The notes under the pieces are model-generated. The model saw only the letters and a list, made by a program, of their open reading frames with translations. It did not search any database and had not been told where the DNA came from. Position numbers and translations under genes: made by a program. A stretch of DNA of 64,000 nucleotides, taken from assembly GCA_964503275.1 (NCBI GenBank), contig CAZCZO010000001.1:174113-238112 (forward strand), given 5' to 3'. This stretch comes from DASRAP01 sp964503275 (GTDB lineage: Bacteria > Gemmatimonadota > Gemmatimonadetes > Gemmatimonadales > Gemmatimonadaceae). Positions 43,522 to 52,172 of this stretch are shown here, one piece after another. Numbering within the stretch: position 1 is the first letter of the stretch; every line of letters begins with the position of its first letter.

Positions 43522-45336
43522 ATGTCCGCTCTCCTGATGCCCGTCGACGCCCACACCCGTGCCGATGAGATCCTCGGCCGTATGCAGCTCGAGCACAAGC
43601 TCGGGCAGATGATCCAAGCGGAGCGGGCGAGCACGACGCCCGACGACGTCGCGCGCTACCACCTGGGGTCCGTGCTCAGCGGCGGCGGGTCCGTGCCGGG
43701 CGACAACCGCGTCGAGGACTGGGTCGCGATGCACGATGCCTACTGGGCGGCGTCCATGCGCGACGAGGCGGGCCGGGTTCCGGTGCCGCTGCTCTATGCG
43801 ATCGACGCCATCCATGGCAACGCGAACGTGCGCGGAGCCACGGTGCTGCCGCACAACATCGGGCTGGGCGCGGCGCGCGATCCTGCGCTCATCGAGCGGT
43901 TGGCGCGGGTGTGCGCCGAGGAGGTCCTCGCCACTGGCCTCGATTGGACCTTCGCTCCGACGCTCGCGGTGGTGCGCAACATCAAGTGGGGCCGTACCTA
44001 CGAGAGCTTCTCGGAGGAGCCGGCGCTGGTGGCCTCGTACGCCGACCGCTATGTGCGCGGCATCCAGGGCGCGCTGGATGACCACGGCGTGATCGCCTGT
44101 GCCAAGCACTGGATCGGCGACGGTGGGACCACCGGTGGTGTGGATCAGGGCGACACCGCGCTCCCCGAGGAGGAGCTGCTGCGGGTGCACGGCACCCCGT
44201 ACCTGCCAGCGCTCCAGGCCGGCGTGCTCACGGTGATGGCGTCGTTCAACAGCTGGAACCGCGAGAAGTGTCACGCGTCGTGCTATCTGCTGACGGACGT
44301 CCTGAAGGGCCGCCTGGGCTTCGACGGCTTCGTGGTGTCGGACTGGGACGGCGTCGATCAGCTCGACGACGATCTGGACGCGGCGCTCGCGCTGGCCATC
44401 AATGCGGGCGTGGACATGGTGATGGTCTCGGTGGACTGGAGGCGGATGCTGGCGACGCTGCAGCGCCTCGTCGAGGACGGCCGTGTGTCCATGTCACGGA
44501 TCGACGACGCGGTGCGGCGTATCCTCTCGGTGAAGGTGCGCGCGGGGCTCTTTGAGCGCGTGCGGCCTGCCGAGCGTCCGCTGGCGGGGAGCCCGAGCTT
44601 CGGCGGGGCGGCGCATCGCGCGGTCGCGCGCGAGGCCGTGCGCAAGTCACTCGTGCTGCTCAAGCACGAGGGCGCGGTGCTGCCGCTCGACCGGCAGGCA
44701 CGCGTCCTGGTCGCGGGCAAGAACGCCGACGACCGCGGGCATCAGTGCGGCGGTTTCACGGTGGCCTGGCAGGGCGTGAGTGGCAACGCCGCGATCGAAG
44801 GCGGCACGTCGATCTGGGAAGGGATCCGCGCAGTGGCGCCGCAGGCCGAGCTGAGCGTCGACGGCAGTGCGGCCGACGCGGCGCGTCACGACGTCGCGAT
44901 CGTCGTGATCGGCGAGACGCCGTACGCCGAGGGCATGGGCGATATCCGTCACGGCGGCGCGGTGCCTCGCGGATCGGGCACGCAGACCATGACCAATCTC
45001 GCGCCCTACGGGAGCAGCCTGGTGCTCGCGGAGCGGCATCCCGAGGATCTGGCGACCATCGAACGGATCCGGGCGCAGGGCATCCCGGTGGTCACGGTGC
45101 TCGTGAGTGGGCGTCCCTTGGTGACGACCGCCGAACTCGATGCCTCGGCCGCCTTCGTGGCCGCATGGCTGCCCGGATCGGAAGGCGCTGGCGTGGCCGA
45201 CGTGCTGTTCGGCGACCACGAGTTCACCGGCGTGCTGCCCTTCACCTGGCCCGCGACCGACGAGGGCGCGTACGGCCGCGTGGTGCCGGCCTATCCCTAT
45301 GGCTACGGCCTCAGGATGCGGGGGGCGCGGCCGTAG
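43522..45336 (+). CDS. GH3 family glycoside hydrolase
   Basis: The 604-residue protein has the GH3 N-domain with nucleophile Asp274 (GFVVSDWDGVDQL), AKHWIGDGGTTGG, and the C-domain with VLVAGKNADDRGHQCGGFTV and AWLPGSEG. This form (no Fn3 domain) resembles exo-1,3/1,4-beta-glucanases. No signal peptide is present, so it is probably cytoplasmic. It lies 7 bp after the first GH3 gene. Its last 26 bp overlap the end of the importer gene on the other strand. Confidence 0.9.
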   Translation: MSALLMPVDAHTRADEILGRMQLEHKLGQMIQAERASTTPDDVARYHLGSVLSGGGSVPGDNRVEDWVAMHDAYWAASMRDEAGRVPVPLLYAIDAIHGNANVRGATVLPHNIGLGAARDPALIERLARVCAEEVLATGLDWTFAPTLAVVRNIKWGRTYESFSEEPALVASYADRYVRGIQGALDDHGVIACAKHWIGDGGTTGGVDQGDTALPEEELLRVHGTPYLPALQAGVLTVMASFNSWNREKCHASCYLLTDVLKGRLGFDGFVVSDWDGVDQLDDDLDAALALAINAGVDMVMVSVDWRRMLATLQRLVEDGRVSMSRIDDAVRRILSVKVRAGLFERVRPAERPLAGSPSFGGAAHRAVAREAVRKSLVLLKHEGAVLPLDRQARVLVAGKNADDRGHQCGGFTVAWQGVSGNAAIEGGTSIWEGIRAVAPQAELSVDGSAADAARHDVAIVVIGETPYAEGMGDIRHGGAVPRGSGTQTMTNLAPYGSSLVLAERHPEDLATIERIRAQGIPVVTVLVSGRPLVTTAELDASAAFVAAWLPGSEGAGVADVLFGDHEFTGVLPFTWPATDEGAYGRVVPAYPYGYGLRMRGARP

Positions 45337-46864
45337 CGCCGCGGCGGCGCTCCAGCGTCACACGCGTCTGGTGCGCGCGCTCCTCGGTGATCGGGTAGGT
45401 CGCGATCATGTAGATCGCCAGTGATGAGGTGATCATCGGGATGACCACGTCGAAGACGCGCAGCAGGAACAGCGTGCGCTCGGTCTGCGCGCCGCCGAGT
45501 GCGACGTCGAAACCCGTGGCATTGAGCAAGAAGCCGCCGGCGGCGAGAGCCGCCGCCATGCCGACCTTCACGACCCACCAGAAGATCGAGCCGAACATCC
45601 CCTCGCGGCGCTGATGTGAGCTCAGTTCGTCCTCGTCCACCACGTCGGCGATCATCGACCCCATCAGCGTGAAGAGGCCCCCGAGGCCGAACGCGATCAG
45701 TGGTGCGGGCACGAGGAGCAGCCACGGGCGCGTGGGGTCGTAGCAGAACCACTTGATCCCGTAGCCGAGGATGGACAATCCGGTCGAGAAGTAGAACGCC
45801 TTGCGCTTGCCGACCTGGGTCGCGAGCCAGGTGACGATGGTGATGACGACGAAGGTCGAGGCGGCGCCGAGCGTGCCGTTGTAGCCGGCGTAGGCCGCCC
45901 CGCGTTCCTGGTCGCCACCGAACACGTAGTAGATGATCACGTACGACTGGAACGACGCGATCATGATGAAGCCGTTGAAGACCAGGAAGGTCGCGGCGCA
46001 GAGCTTGAGGAATGGGCGGGTGCGGATCGTGGTGCCGAAGCCCTGGAAGAACGCGCGGAGGCCGTCGGTGATGGCGCGGCCGATGGGGCGCTCTGGCGTG
46101 GTGGTCGCGGGCGCGGCCGCAACGGTGGGCGCCAGGCGCTCGCGCAGGAAGATCGCCGGCAGGATGCCGATCGCGATCGCCACGACGCCGATGCCGACGG
46201 CCAGGCCGCGCGCGCCCTCAGCGGGCGTGGCGAACCATGGCTTGTGGGTCATGATCCACAGGAACCACGGCGACACCAGGTACGCGAGCTGGCCGATGAA
46301 GTTCTGCACGCCCATCAGCCGCGTGCGCTCGTGGTAGTCCGGCGTCAGCTCGTAGCCCAGCGCGACCCACGGTGTGGCGAAGATCGTGTAGCCGACATAG
46401 AAGAGCGTCGAGCCGATGGTGAAGTACCAGAAGTACCACATCTCGGTCTTGCCGACCGGGAGCCACCAGAGCGCGATGTACGTGAGGCCGGCGAGCATCG
46501 CTCCGACGAAGATGTACGGGCGGCGCCGCCCCCAGCGGGAGCGCGTGTTGTCCGACACGAAGCCCATCAGCGGGTCGGTCAGCGCGTCGGTGATGCGCGG
46601 CAGGGAACTCGCGAGTCCGACCAGCGCGGGGTTCACCCCGAAGCCGAGGTTCAGGATGATGAGCATCCCGCCGATCGCGGCGGCCAGCGTGTTGTTGACG
46701 AAGGCCCCGAGCCCGTAGGCCAGCTTGCGGGCGAAGGGGATGCGGTCCTCAGGCGCGGTCTCGTACTGCGCGAGATGCTCCCCCGTGCGCTTGAGGCCCA
46801 GCCGCGTGTGCCACGCCGCGATCGCAACGCGGACGATCTCGTCCCACTGGGTGCGGGCGCTCAC
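45311..46864 (-). CDS. GPH-family MFS sugar importer
   Basis: The 517-residue protein has about twelve helices and the GPH (glycoside-pentoside-hexuronide:cation symporter) features: LAYGLGAFVNNTLAA near the start, TDALTDPLMGFVSDNTRSRW with GRRRPYIFVGA, and IADVVDEDELSSHQRREGMF in the second half. It should import oligosaccharides with a cation. The GTG at 46864 overlaps the stop of the GH16 gene (GTGA), so export and import functions are made together. Confidence 0.88.
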   Translation of the reverse strand: MSARTQWDEIVRVAIAAWHTRLGLKRTGEHLAQYETAPEDRIPFARKLAYGLGAFVNNTLAAAIGGMLIILNLGFGVNPALVGLASSLPRITDALTDPLMGFVSDNTRSRWGRRRPYIFVGAMLAGLTYIALWWLPVGKTEMWYFWYFTIGSTLFYVGYTIFATPWVALGYELTPDYHERTRLMGVQNFIGQLAYLVSPWFLWIMTHKPWFATPAEGARGLAVGIGVVAIAIGILPAIFLRERLAPTVAAAPATTTPERPIGRAITDGLRAFFQGFGTTIRTRPFLKLCAATFLVFNGFIMIASFQSYVIIYYVFGGDQERGAAYAGYNGTLGAASTFVVITIVTWLATQVGKRKAFYFSTGLSILGYGIKWFCYDPTRPWLLLVPAPLIAFGLGGLFTLMGSMIADVVDEDELSSHQRREGMFGSIFWWVVKVGMAAALAAGGFLLNATGFDVALGGAQTERTLFLLRVFDVVIPMITSSLAIYMIATYPITEERAHQTRVTLERRRGATAAPPAS

Positions 46865-47682
46865 CGCTCGCGCTGGTACACGCGGACCCAGTCCACGAGC
46901 ATCTGCTGCGGGAAGGTCGTCGCGGCGCCGACGGGGCCGACGAACCCCCCACCGACGGCGACGTTCAGGATGAGGTAGAACGGGGTGTTGAACACCCAGT
47001 CGCCGCTCTGATCCCCGCGCTTCACCAAGTGGAAGATCCTGCCGTCCACGTACCAACGGATCTCGCTGGGGTCCCACTCCACGGTGTAGATGTGGAAGTC
47101 CTCGTTGAGCGGCGTGGGACTCAGGTAGCGTCGCGTGATGGCGTTGCCACCCGAATAGCCCGGGCCATGCAACGAGCCGTGGTTGATGCTCGGCTCCTGC
47201 CCGCGGAACTCCATGATGTCGATCTCGCCGGAGCGGGGCCAACTCACCTGCCGGATGTTCGCGCCGAGCAACCAGAACGCGGGCCAGATGCCCTGACCGA
47301 CCGGCAGCTTGATGCGAGCTTCGAAGCGCCCGTAGGTGAACTCGCGCTTGCCCTCGGTGGTGATGCGCGCCGAGGTGTAATTGCTGCCGTTGAGGGACTC
47401 GCGCCGTGCGGTGATCACGAGGTGCCCCTCGCCGTCCAGCGCGACGTTCTCGGGGCGATCGGTGGTGAACTCCAGCTGGGCGTTCCCCCAGTCCGTGCCG
47501 ATGTCGTAGCCCCAGTTGCCCGGGTCCGGGGCACGCCCGGCCTCGCCCGTGAACTCATCGGCCCACACCAGTTGCCAGTCGCCGGGGCCCGTACTGCCGG
47601 CACAGGCACCGGTCGCCAGCACCGCCGCGACGAGCGCCGCGCGCACGGCGCGTACGGGTGGCCGGCTGTCCATATCACGCAT
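46861..47682 (-). CDS. GH16 endo-beta-glucanase lipoprotein
   Basis: The 273-residue lipoprotein (lipobox LATGAC, Cys27) is a GH16 enzyme with the catalytic ExDxxE motif GEIDIMEF (Glu153, Asp155, Glu158) and the usual WPAFWLLG and YTVEWDPSEIRWYVDG motifs. GH16 enzymes of this kind cut beta-1,3- or mixed-linked glucans such as laminarin. It is probably on the outer membrane facing outward. Its start overlaps the end of the ROK gene by 8 bp. Confidence 0.93.
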   Translation of the reverse strand: MRDMDSRPPVRAVRAALVAAVLATGACAGSTGPGDWQLVWADEFTGEAGRAPDPGNWGYDIGTDWGNAQLEFTTDRPENVALDGEGHLVITARRESLNGSNYTSARITTEGKREFTYGRFEARIKLPVGQGIWPAFWLLGANIRQVSWPRSGEIDIMEFRGQEPSINHGSLHGPGYSGGNAITRRYLSPTPLNEDFHIYTVEWDPSEIRWYVDGRIFHLVKRGDQSGDWVFNTPFYLILNVAVGGGFVGPVGAATTFPQQMLVDWVRVYQRER

Positions 47683-48862
47683 CGCGCAGGGTCGGAAAGA
47701 GGGCGGGGTCGTCGAGTGCGGCCTGCAGCACCAGCGTCGAGGCGCCGAGCGCGACCACTTGGGGTCCGAGGCTGCTCACGACGATCTGCGTCGCTGCGGC
47801 GTCGGGGACGAGGGTGCGGTGCAATGCGCTCGCGCGCAGCGGGTCCAGCAAGCGGTCGCCGACCACGGCGAGCCCGCCGCCGAGGATCACGGCCGCCGGA
47901 TTGAGCAGATTGAGCATGTCGCCGATGGCGACGCCGAGGTACTCGCCGGCCTCGCGCACCACGCGCAGGGCGAGCGGGTCGTCGTGCAGGGCCGCCTGCT
48001 CGATGCGCGCGGTGGTGATGACACCGGTCGCCAGCTCGCTGTCGGGAAAGCGGTCGCGCAGCAGTTCGACGCGTGCCACCAGGGCCTGCCCGCCGACCAG
48101 CATCGTCAGACAGCCGCGATTGCCGCACACGCACAGCGCGCCGCGCGGATCGATCGCGATGTGGCCGATCTCGCCGGCCACGCCCCGCGCCCCGCGCTGC
48201 ATCACACCGCCCATGAACAGCCCGGCGCCGATGCCCGTGGCGACCTTGATGTACGCGAAGTCCTGCAGCCCCTTGGCCTCGCCCCACCAGTGCTCGGCCA
48301 ACGCGCCACAATTGGCGTCGTTCTCGATGAACAGCGGCACGCCGAAGTCAGCGAGCAGGCGCTCGAAGCCGTGCTCGCCCTCCCACGCGGGGAGCGCCAC
48401 CGGACTCAGTCGATCCGGGTGCTTGGGATCGACCGGGCTCGGCACCGCGATCCCGATCCCGACGAGCCGATCGCGCGCCACCCCGCGCATGGCCGCCGTG
48501 CAGAGGGACGCGATACAGGCGCGCGCGCCGTCGGGATCCTGTTGGACGGGATGTGGGTGGCCCACGACGATCTGCGGCCGACCGCGCAGGTCCGTGCGGG
48601 CGACCGACACATGGGACGCTCCCATGTCCACGCCGAGGAGTACGAAGGCCTCGTCCTGGAACTCGAGGACGATCGGCCGGCGACCGCCCCGCGACTCGCC
48701 GACGCCCGCCTCAGCGACCAGACCGGACGCAAGCAGCGGCTCGACCAGTTCGGAGGCCGTGGAGCGCGAAAGTCCGAGTCGCTGCGCGATCTCGGCGCGC
48801 GAGATCCGGCGTTCCGACCAGATCAGTCGGAGGATGGTGTCGGCGAGTGGGGAACGCGGCAT
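47675..48862 (-). CDS. ROK-family transcriptional regulator
   Basis: The 395-residue protein has an N-terminal winged helix (RISRAEIAQRLGLSRSTASE) and a ROK domain with the sugar-site motifs FIENDANCGALAEHWWG and GEIGHIAID, then the zinc motif CVCGNRGC. ROK repressors of the NagC/XylR kind bind AT-rich palindromes and release them on binding a sugar. Two near-identical palindromes at 38091-38115 and 50852-50876 are the likely targets. The residue after the zinc motif (usually CLE) is CLT here. It lies in the minus-strand operon, between the binding lipoprotein and GH16 genes. Confidence 0.9.
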   Translation of the reverse strand: MPRSPLADTILRLIWSERRISRAEIAQRLGLSRSTASELVEPLLASGLVAEAGVGESRGGRRPIVLEFQDEAFVLLGVDMGASHVSVARTDLRGRPQIVVGHPHPVQQDPDGARACIASLCTAAMRGVARDRLVGIGIAVPSPVDPKHPDRLSPVALPAWEGEHGFERLLADFGVPLFIENDANCGALAEHWWGEAKGLQDFAYIKVATGIGAGLFMGGVMQRGARGVAGEIGHIAIDPRGALCVCGNRGCLTMLVGGQALVARVELLRDRFPDSELATGVITTARIEQAALHDDPLALRVVREAGEYLGVAIGDMLNLLNPAAVILGGGLAVVGDRLLDPLRASALHRTLVPDAAATQIVVSSLGPQVVALGASTLVLQAALDDPALFPTLRDA

Positions 48863-48877
48863 CGAGGTGGAGGGAGT

Positions 48878-48909
48878 GCTGGGGGGCGCCGAGGTGGTCC
48901 CCCCCCAGC
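48878..48909. terminator. GC hairpin between binding-protein and ROK genes
   Basis: GCTGGGGGG (48878-48886) and CCCCCCAGC (48901-48909) form a 9-bp stem just after the end of the carbohydrate-binding gene and before the ROK start. No T-tract follows, so it may reduce read-through or stabilise the upstream mRNA. Confidence 0.35.
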
Positions 48910-48916
48910 GTCTTCC

Positions 48917-50797
48917 CTAACGGTGCAGCAGGACGTTGTCGATGAAGACCGTGTCGATCCCGCCGTCGCCGACGATGATCAGCTGCGCGAGATTGCCGCG
49001 CGTGGTGAGGCCCGTGAACTGCGAGAGGGGGATGTCGAGCGTGACCCAGTTGCCCGACGACAGGGCCGGGGTGGACGACGCCGTGAACGTTAGCTCATGC
49101 TCCACATCGTCACCACCACCGAAGGCCCCGTTGGCACCGAAGTCCACGAGCTTGATCTTGAACGCCGCCGGCGCCGCGGTGGCATCGGGCGTCCAGATGT
49201 CCATGCGGAAGTGGGTCATCGTGGTCGCGTTGATGCGCGTCGACGTGAACTCGATGCCCGCGAACGTGAGGCTGGTGTAGCGCTTCACATCGTTGCCCGC
49301 GATCTGCAGGTCGGTCACGTCGGCCTGATCCCAGCCCGCCGACCAGGTGTCCACCGGCACGTTGGTGTACGCGTTGCTGAACAGCGAGATGACGTTGCCC
49401 GCCGCGTAGGTCGGCGTGGGTGCCGCGACCGTGGGCGCTGTCGCGGCCGCGGCCCGGTAGAAGTAGATGTTGTCGACGTACGTGATCGGACTGGACCCCG
49501 AGATGATCATCTGCGCGATGTTGCTGCGGCCCGTGAGCCCCGTGAACGCGGCCAGCGGGATGTCGAGGCTGTTCCACGCGCCCGCGACCAGCTGCGACGG
49601 GCCGAAGGTCACCTCGTGCTCGGTGTCGTCGCCCCCGCCGAACGCGCCGTTCGCGCCGAAGTCCACCAGCTTCACCCGGAAGGCTTCATTGGAGTTGACG
49701 TAGGCGTCGATGTGGAAGTGCGTCATCGTCGAGGCATTGATGCGCGCCGTGATGAATTCGACGCCAGCGAAGACGAAGTTCGCATAGCGCTTGGTGGCAT
49801 TGCCGGCGATCGTCACATCCGTCACGTCGGCCAGGTCCCACTCCGCGGACCAGGTGTCGATGCTGCGGTCGGTGTACGCGTTGCTGAACAGCGAGATCAC
49901 GTCGGCGGCATCGCGCGTGGGGGTGGGCGCGGCGGCCGTCGGGGCCGCGACGGCGGTGACCTGCACGGCGCCGGTCGCCGGCGTCGTGCCCAGCGACGCG
50001 GTGATGTTCGCCGTGCCGGTCGCGACCAGGCTCACGAGGCCGCTCGCATTCACCGTCGCGACGCCCGGGTTGCTCGAGGTGAAGTTGAAGTAGCGTGGAG
50101 CGGCGGAGACCGTCTGGTCGGACCCGTCGACCGCGAAGGTCACGGCGAGGCCTGACACCTGCTGCGTCGCGCCGACTTCGGTGGTGACCGCTGCGGCGGC
50201 CACGGACGGGCGCGGGTTGCTGATGGTGCTGAGGGTCTCGAACTGGATGTCGTCGAACCACACCGTGTAGCTCGCGTTCCCCTCGGCACCTTCCGCGAAG
50301 AAGAAGAGCCCACGCTCCGATGTCAGCTTGGAGCCCATGGGGATCGGGATGGTGATCTTCTGCCAGGTCGTGGTCAGCGGGATCGCGTTGCGTTCCGCAC
50401 CGAACGATGAGGTGCCCGTGTTGTCGTTGCCGAGCCCAGCGACGTCGAGCGAGATGGCGACGGAGGCGCGGGCATAGAAGGTGAGGGCGTTGTAGCGGCT
50501 GAGGTCGCGTGCGGCCGAGGCCACGAAGGCGCCGCCCGCGTAGCCGCCCGAGGCGTCGCCCGGCGCGGGCACGGTCACCCGGAGCGCGGTGGAGCCGCGG
50601 AACTTGACCTCGGTGTCGAGCTGCACCGCGTCGACCTTGGAGCCGCCGAAGGCTTGGAAGTCGGCGGCGATGAAGTTGTCGATGAAGACCCGCGCTTCGG
50701 TCGGCGAGCCGGCGGGGCCCGTCGGCGAATCGTCGCGACACGCGGTCATGGTGGTCGCGAGCATCGTGGCGAGAAGAACGGCGTGGCGCGTCTGCAT
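48917..50797 (-). CDS. secreted carbohydrate-binding lipoprotein
   Basis: The 626-residue lipoprotein (TTMTACRDD) has three parts. First is an N-terminal beta-sandwich like CBM11/CIA30 modules (about 35-190; FIDNFIAADFQAFGG, YTVWFDDIQFE). Next is an Ig-like BID_2 domain (about 205-300). Last come two tandem modules of about 150 residues (each starting ISLFSNAYT, with VKLVDFGANGAFGGGDD near the middle) of a kind seen at the end of GH16 laminarinases. No catalytic domain is present. It should hold beta-glucan at the cell surface. It is the first gene of the minus-strand operon, just downstream of the operator at 50852-50876. Confidence 0.85.
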   Translation of the reverse strand: MQTRHAVLLATMLATTMTACRDDSPTGPAGSPTEARVFIDNFIAADFQAFGGSKVDAVQLDTEVKFRGSTALRVTVPAPGDASGGYAGGAFVASAARDLSRYNALTFYARASVAISLDVAGLGNDNTGTSSFGAERNAIPLTTTWQKITIPIPMGSKLTSERGLFFFAEGAEGNASYTVWFDDIQFETLSTISNPRPSVAAAAVTTEVGATQQVSGLAVTFAVDGSDQTVSAAPRYFNFTSSNPGVATVNASGLVSLVATGTANITASLGTTPATGAVQVTAVAAPTAAAPTPTRDAADVISLFSNAYTDRSIDTWSAEWDLADVTDVTIAGNATKRYANFVFAGVEFITARINASTMTHFHIDAYVNSNEAFRVKLVDFGANGAFGGGDDTEHEVTFGPSQLVAGAWNSLDIPLAAFTGLTGRSNIAQMIISGSSPITYVDNIYFYRAAAATAPTVAAPTPTYAAGNVISLFSNAYTNVPVDTWSAGWDQADVTDLQIAGNDVKRYTSLTFAGIEFTSTRINATTMTHFRMDIWTPDATAAPAAFKIKLVDFGANGAFGGGDDVEHELTFTASSTPALSSGNWVTLDIPLSQFTGLTTRGNLAQLIIVGDGGIDTVFIDNVLLHR

Positions 50798-50851
50798 GTG
50801 ATCACTCCAGGGTCGAGGTGCTGTTCGCGGTCGCCGGACTCCCGCGGCCGT

Positions 50852-50901
50852 CTTTGTTCGTCTGTCGAACAAAGTATGTGGCGAATCGAAATGCTTGTCA
50901 A
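50852..50901 (-). promoter_or_regulatory. promoter and palindromic operator of the binding-protein/ROK/GH16/MFS operon
   Basis: On the minus strand TTGACA (50896-50901) and CATACT (50873-50878) are 17 bp apart. The palindrome CTTTGTTCG...CGAACAAAG (50852-50876 including a TA) overlaps the -10 and start point. The same palindrome occurs at 38091-38115. Position over the core promoter suggests repression. Confidence 0.75.
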
Positions 50902-50920
50902 GCACCCCCCGCGAGGGTGG

Positions 50921-50926
50921 TATACT
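50921..50926 (+). promoter_or_regulatory. -10 element of the phosphatase gene, leaderless type
   Basis: TATACT ends 7 nt before the ATG at 50934, so transcription should start at the A of the ATG. Confidence 0.55.
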
Positions 50927-50933
50927 CCCAGGT

Positions 50934-51941
50934 ATGCGACTGACGCGACTCGCCACCGTCTGGGCCCGGGGCATCGGCCAGATGCGCCGCCCGTTCCTGG
51001 CTGCGGCGTTCCCGATGCTGTTCGTGGTGTCCGGCGGCGCAGGGGCGCAGCCCGCCCCCGTACCCGGCGATGCCCTGCCCAGCCGATTCCCGGCCGCCCC
51101 CCGCGTCGTGGCCATCGGTGACGTGCATGGCGATCTCGACGCCACCCGGCGGGCGCTTCGGCTCGCCGGCGCGATCGACGCGCAGGACCGCTGGGTCGGT
51201 GGTCGGCTGGTGGTCGTCCAAGTCGGGGACCAGTTGGACCGCGGCGACGAGGAGCGCGCGATCCTGCACCTCTTCGACCGCCTGGCCCATGAGGCCGCCG
51301 CGGCGGGCGGCGCGTTCCACGCCCTGAACGGCAATCACGAGTTGATGAATGCGCTCCTCGACCTGCGCTACGTCACCGAGGGCGGCTTTGGCGACTTCGG
51401 CGACGTCGGGTCGGCGTTGCACGCGTCCGACTCTGCGCTCTTCGCCTATCACGCGGCCCAGCGCGGCCGGGTGGTCGCCTTCCGGCCCGGGGGCGAGTAC
51501 GCGCGGCTGCTGTCGGAGCGGAACACCATCGCCATGGTCGGTGGGGACCTGTTCGTCCACGGTGGTGTGCTGCCCGACCACGCGGCGCATGGGATCGAGC
51601 GCATCAACGCCGAGATCCGCGCGTGGCTGCGCGGCGACGCGCCGCCGCCGCCGTGGGTGCGCGGGGCCGACTCACCGACCTGGACGCGTGTGTACTCGAC
51701 CGAGGTCGGCGCTGAGGCGTGCGCGACGCTCACCCAGGCCTTGGCCACGGTCGGTGCCCGCCGCATGATCGTCGGCCACTCGGTGCATCGACAGGGCGTG
51801 ACGTCGTACTGCGATGGACGCGTCTGGGCGATCGACGTGGGCTTGGGCAAGGCCTACGGCGGCCCGATGGAGGTGCTGGAGATCCGCGGGGACTCGACGA
51901 CGGTGCTGCGTGATGGAGCGCCGCGGGCCCGGGGTCGGTAG
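50934..51941 (+). CDS. exported metallophosphatase
   Basis: The 335-residue protein has a signal region (FLAAAFPMLFVVSGGAGAQ) and the calcineurin-like motifs GDVHGD, GDQLDRGD, LNGNHE and a later GHSVH, which bind two metals. The long insert (about 145-215) is like that of Shewanella-type Ser/Thr or PPP-like phosphatases. It should act in the periplasm. A TATACT -10 lies 7 nt before the ATG, so the mRNA is probably leaderless. Confidence 0.87.
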   Translation: MRLTRLATVWARGIGQMRRPFLAAAFPMLFVVSGGAGAQPAPVPGDALPSRFPAAPRVVAIGDVHGDLDATRRALRLAGAIDAQDRWVGGRLVVVQVGDQLDRGDEERAILHLFDRLAHEAAAAGGAFHALNGNHELMNALLDLRYVTEGGFGDFGDVGSALHASDSALFAYHAAQRGRVVAFRPGGEYARLLSERNTIAMVGGDLFVHGGVLPDHAAHGIERINAEIRAWLRGDAPPPPWVRGADSPTWTRVYSTEVGAEACATLTQALATVGARRMIVGHSVHRQGVTSYCDGRVWAIDVGLGKAYGGPMEVLEIRGDSTTVLRDGAPRARGR

Positions 51942-51950
51942 ATTTCAGGG

Positions 51951-52172
51951 ATGACGTCTCCTCGTCGCGGGATCAGTGCCCGTGTGGTGCCGTTGCACAG
52001 TGCCGAAGCCGGTGACGCCCGGATGGGCGGCACCGCCGACGAGCGCGTGGCGGCCGTCATGGTGCTGACCGAGGAAGCGTGGCGCCTCGCCGGTCGCGCC
52101 TTTCCGACCTATACGCGCGCCGACATTCCCATCGCGCGCGGAACATTGCGGGACCACGCGCCGAGTTTGTGA
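51951..52172 (+). CDS. small partner protein of a nucleotidyltransferase
   Basis: The 73-residue protein has a core TADERVAAVMVLTEEAWRLAG, then FPTYTRADIPIARGTLRD. Small proteins with this helix pattern are often encoded just before DUF6036-like nucleotidyltransferases, but they have no agreed name. Its TGA overlaps the GTG of the nucleotidyltransferase gene (GTGA). It begins 10 bp after the phosphatase stop and may be read through from it. Confidence 0.65.
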   Translation: MTSPRRGISARVVPLHSAEAGDARMGGTADERVAAVMVLTEEAWRLAGRAFPTYTRADIPIARGTLRDHAPSL

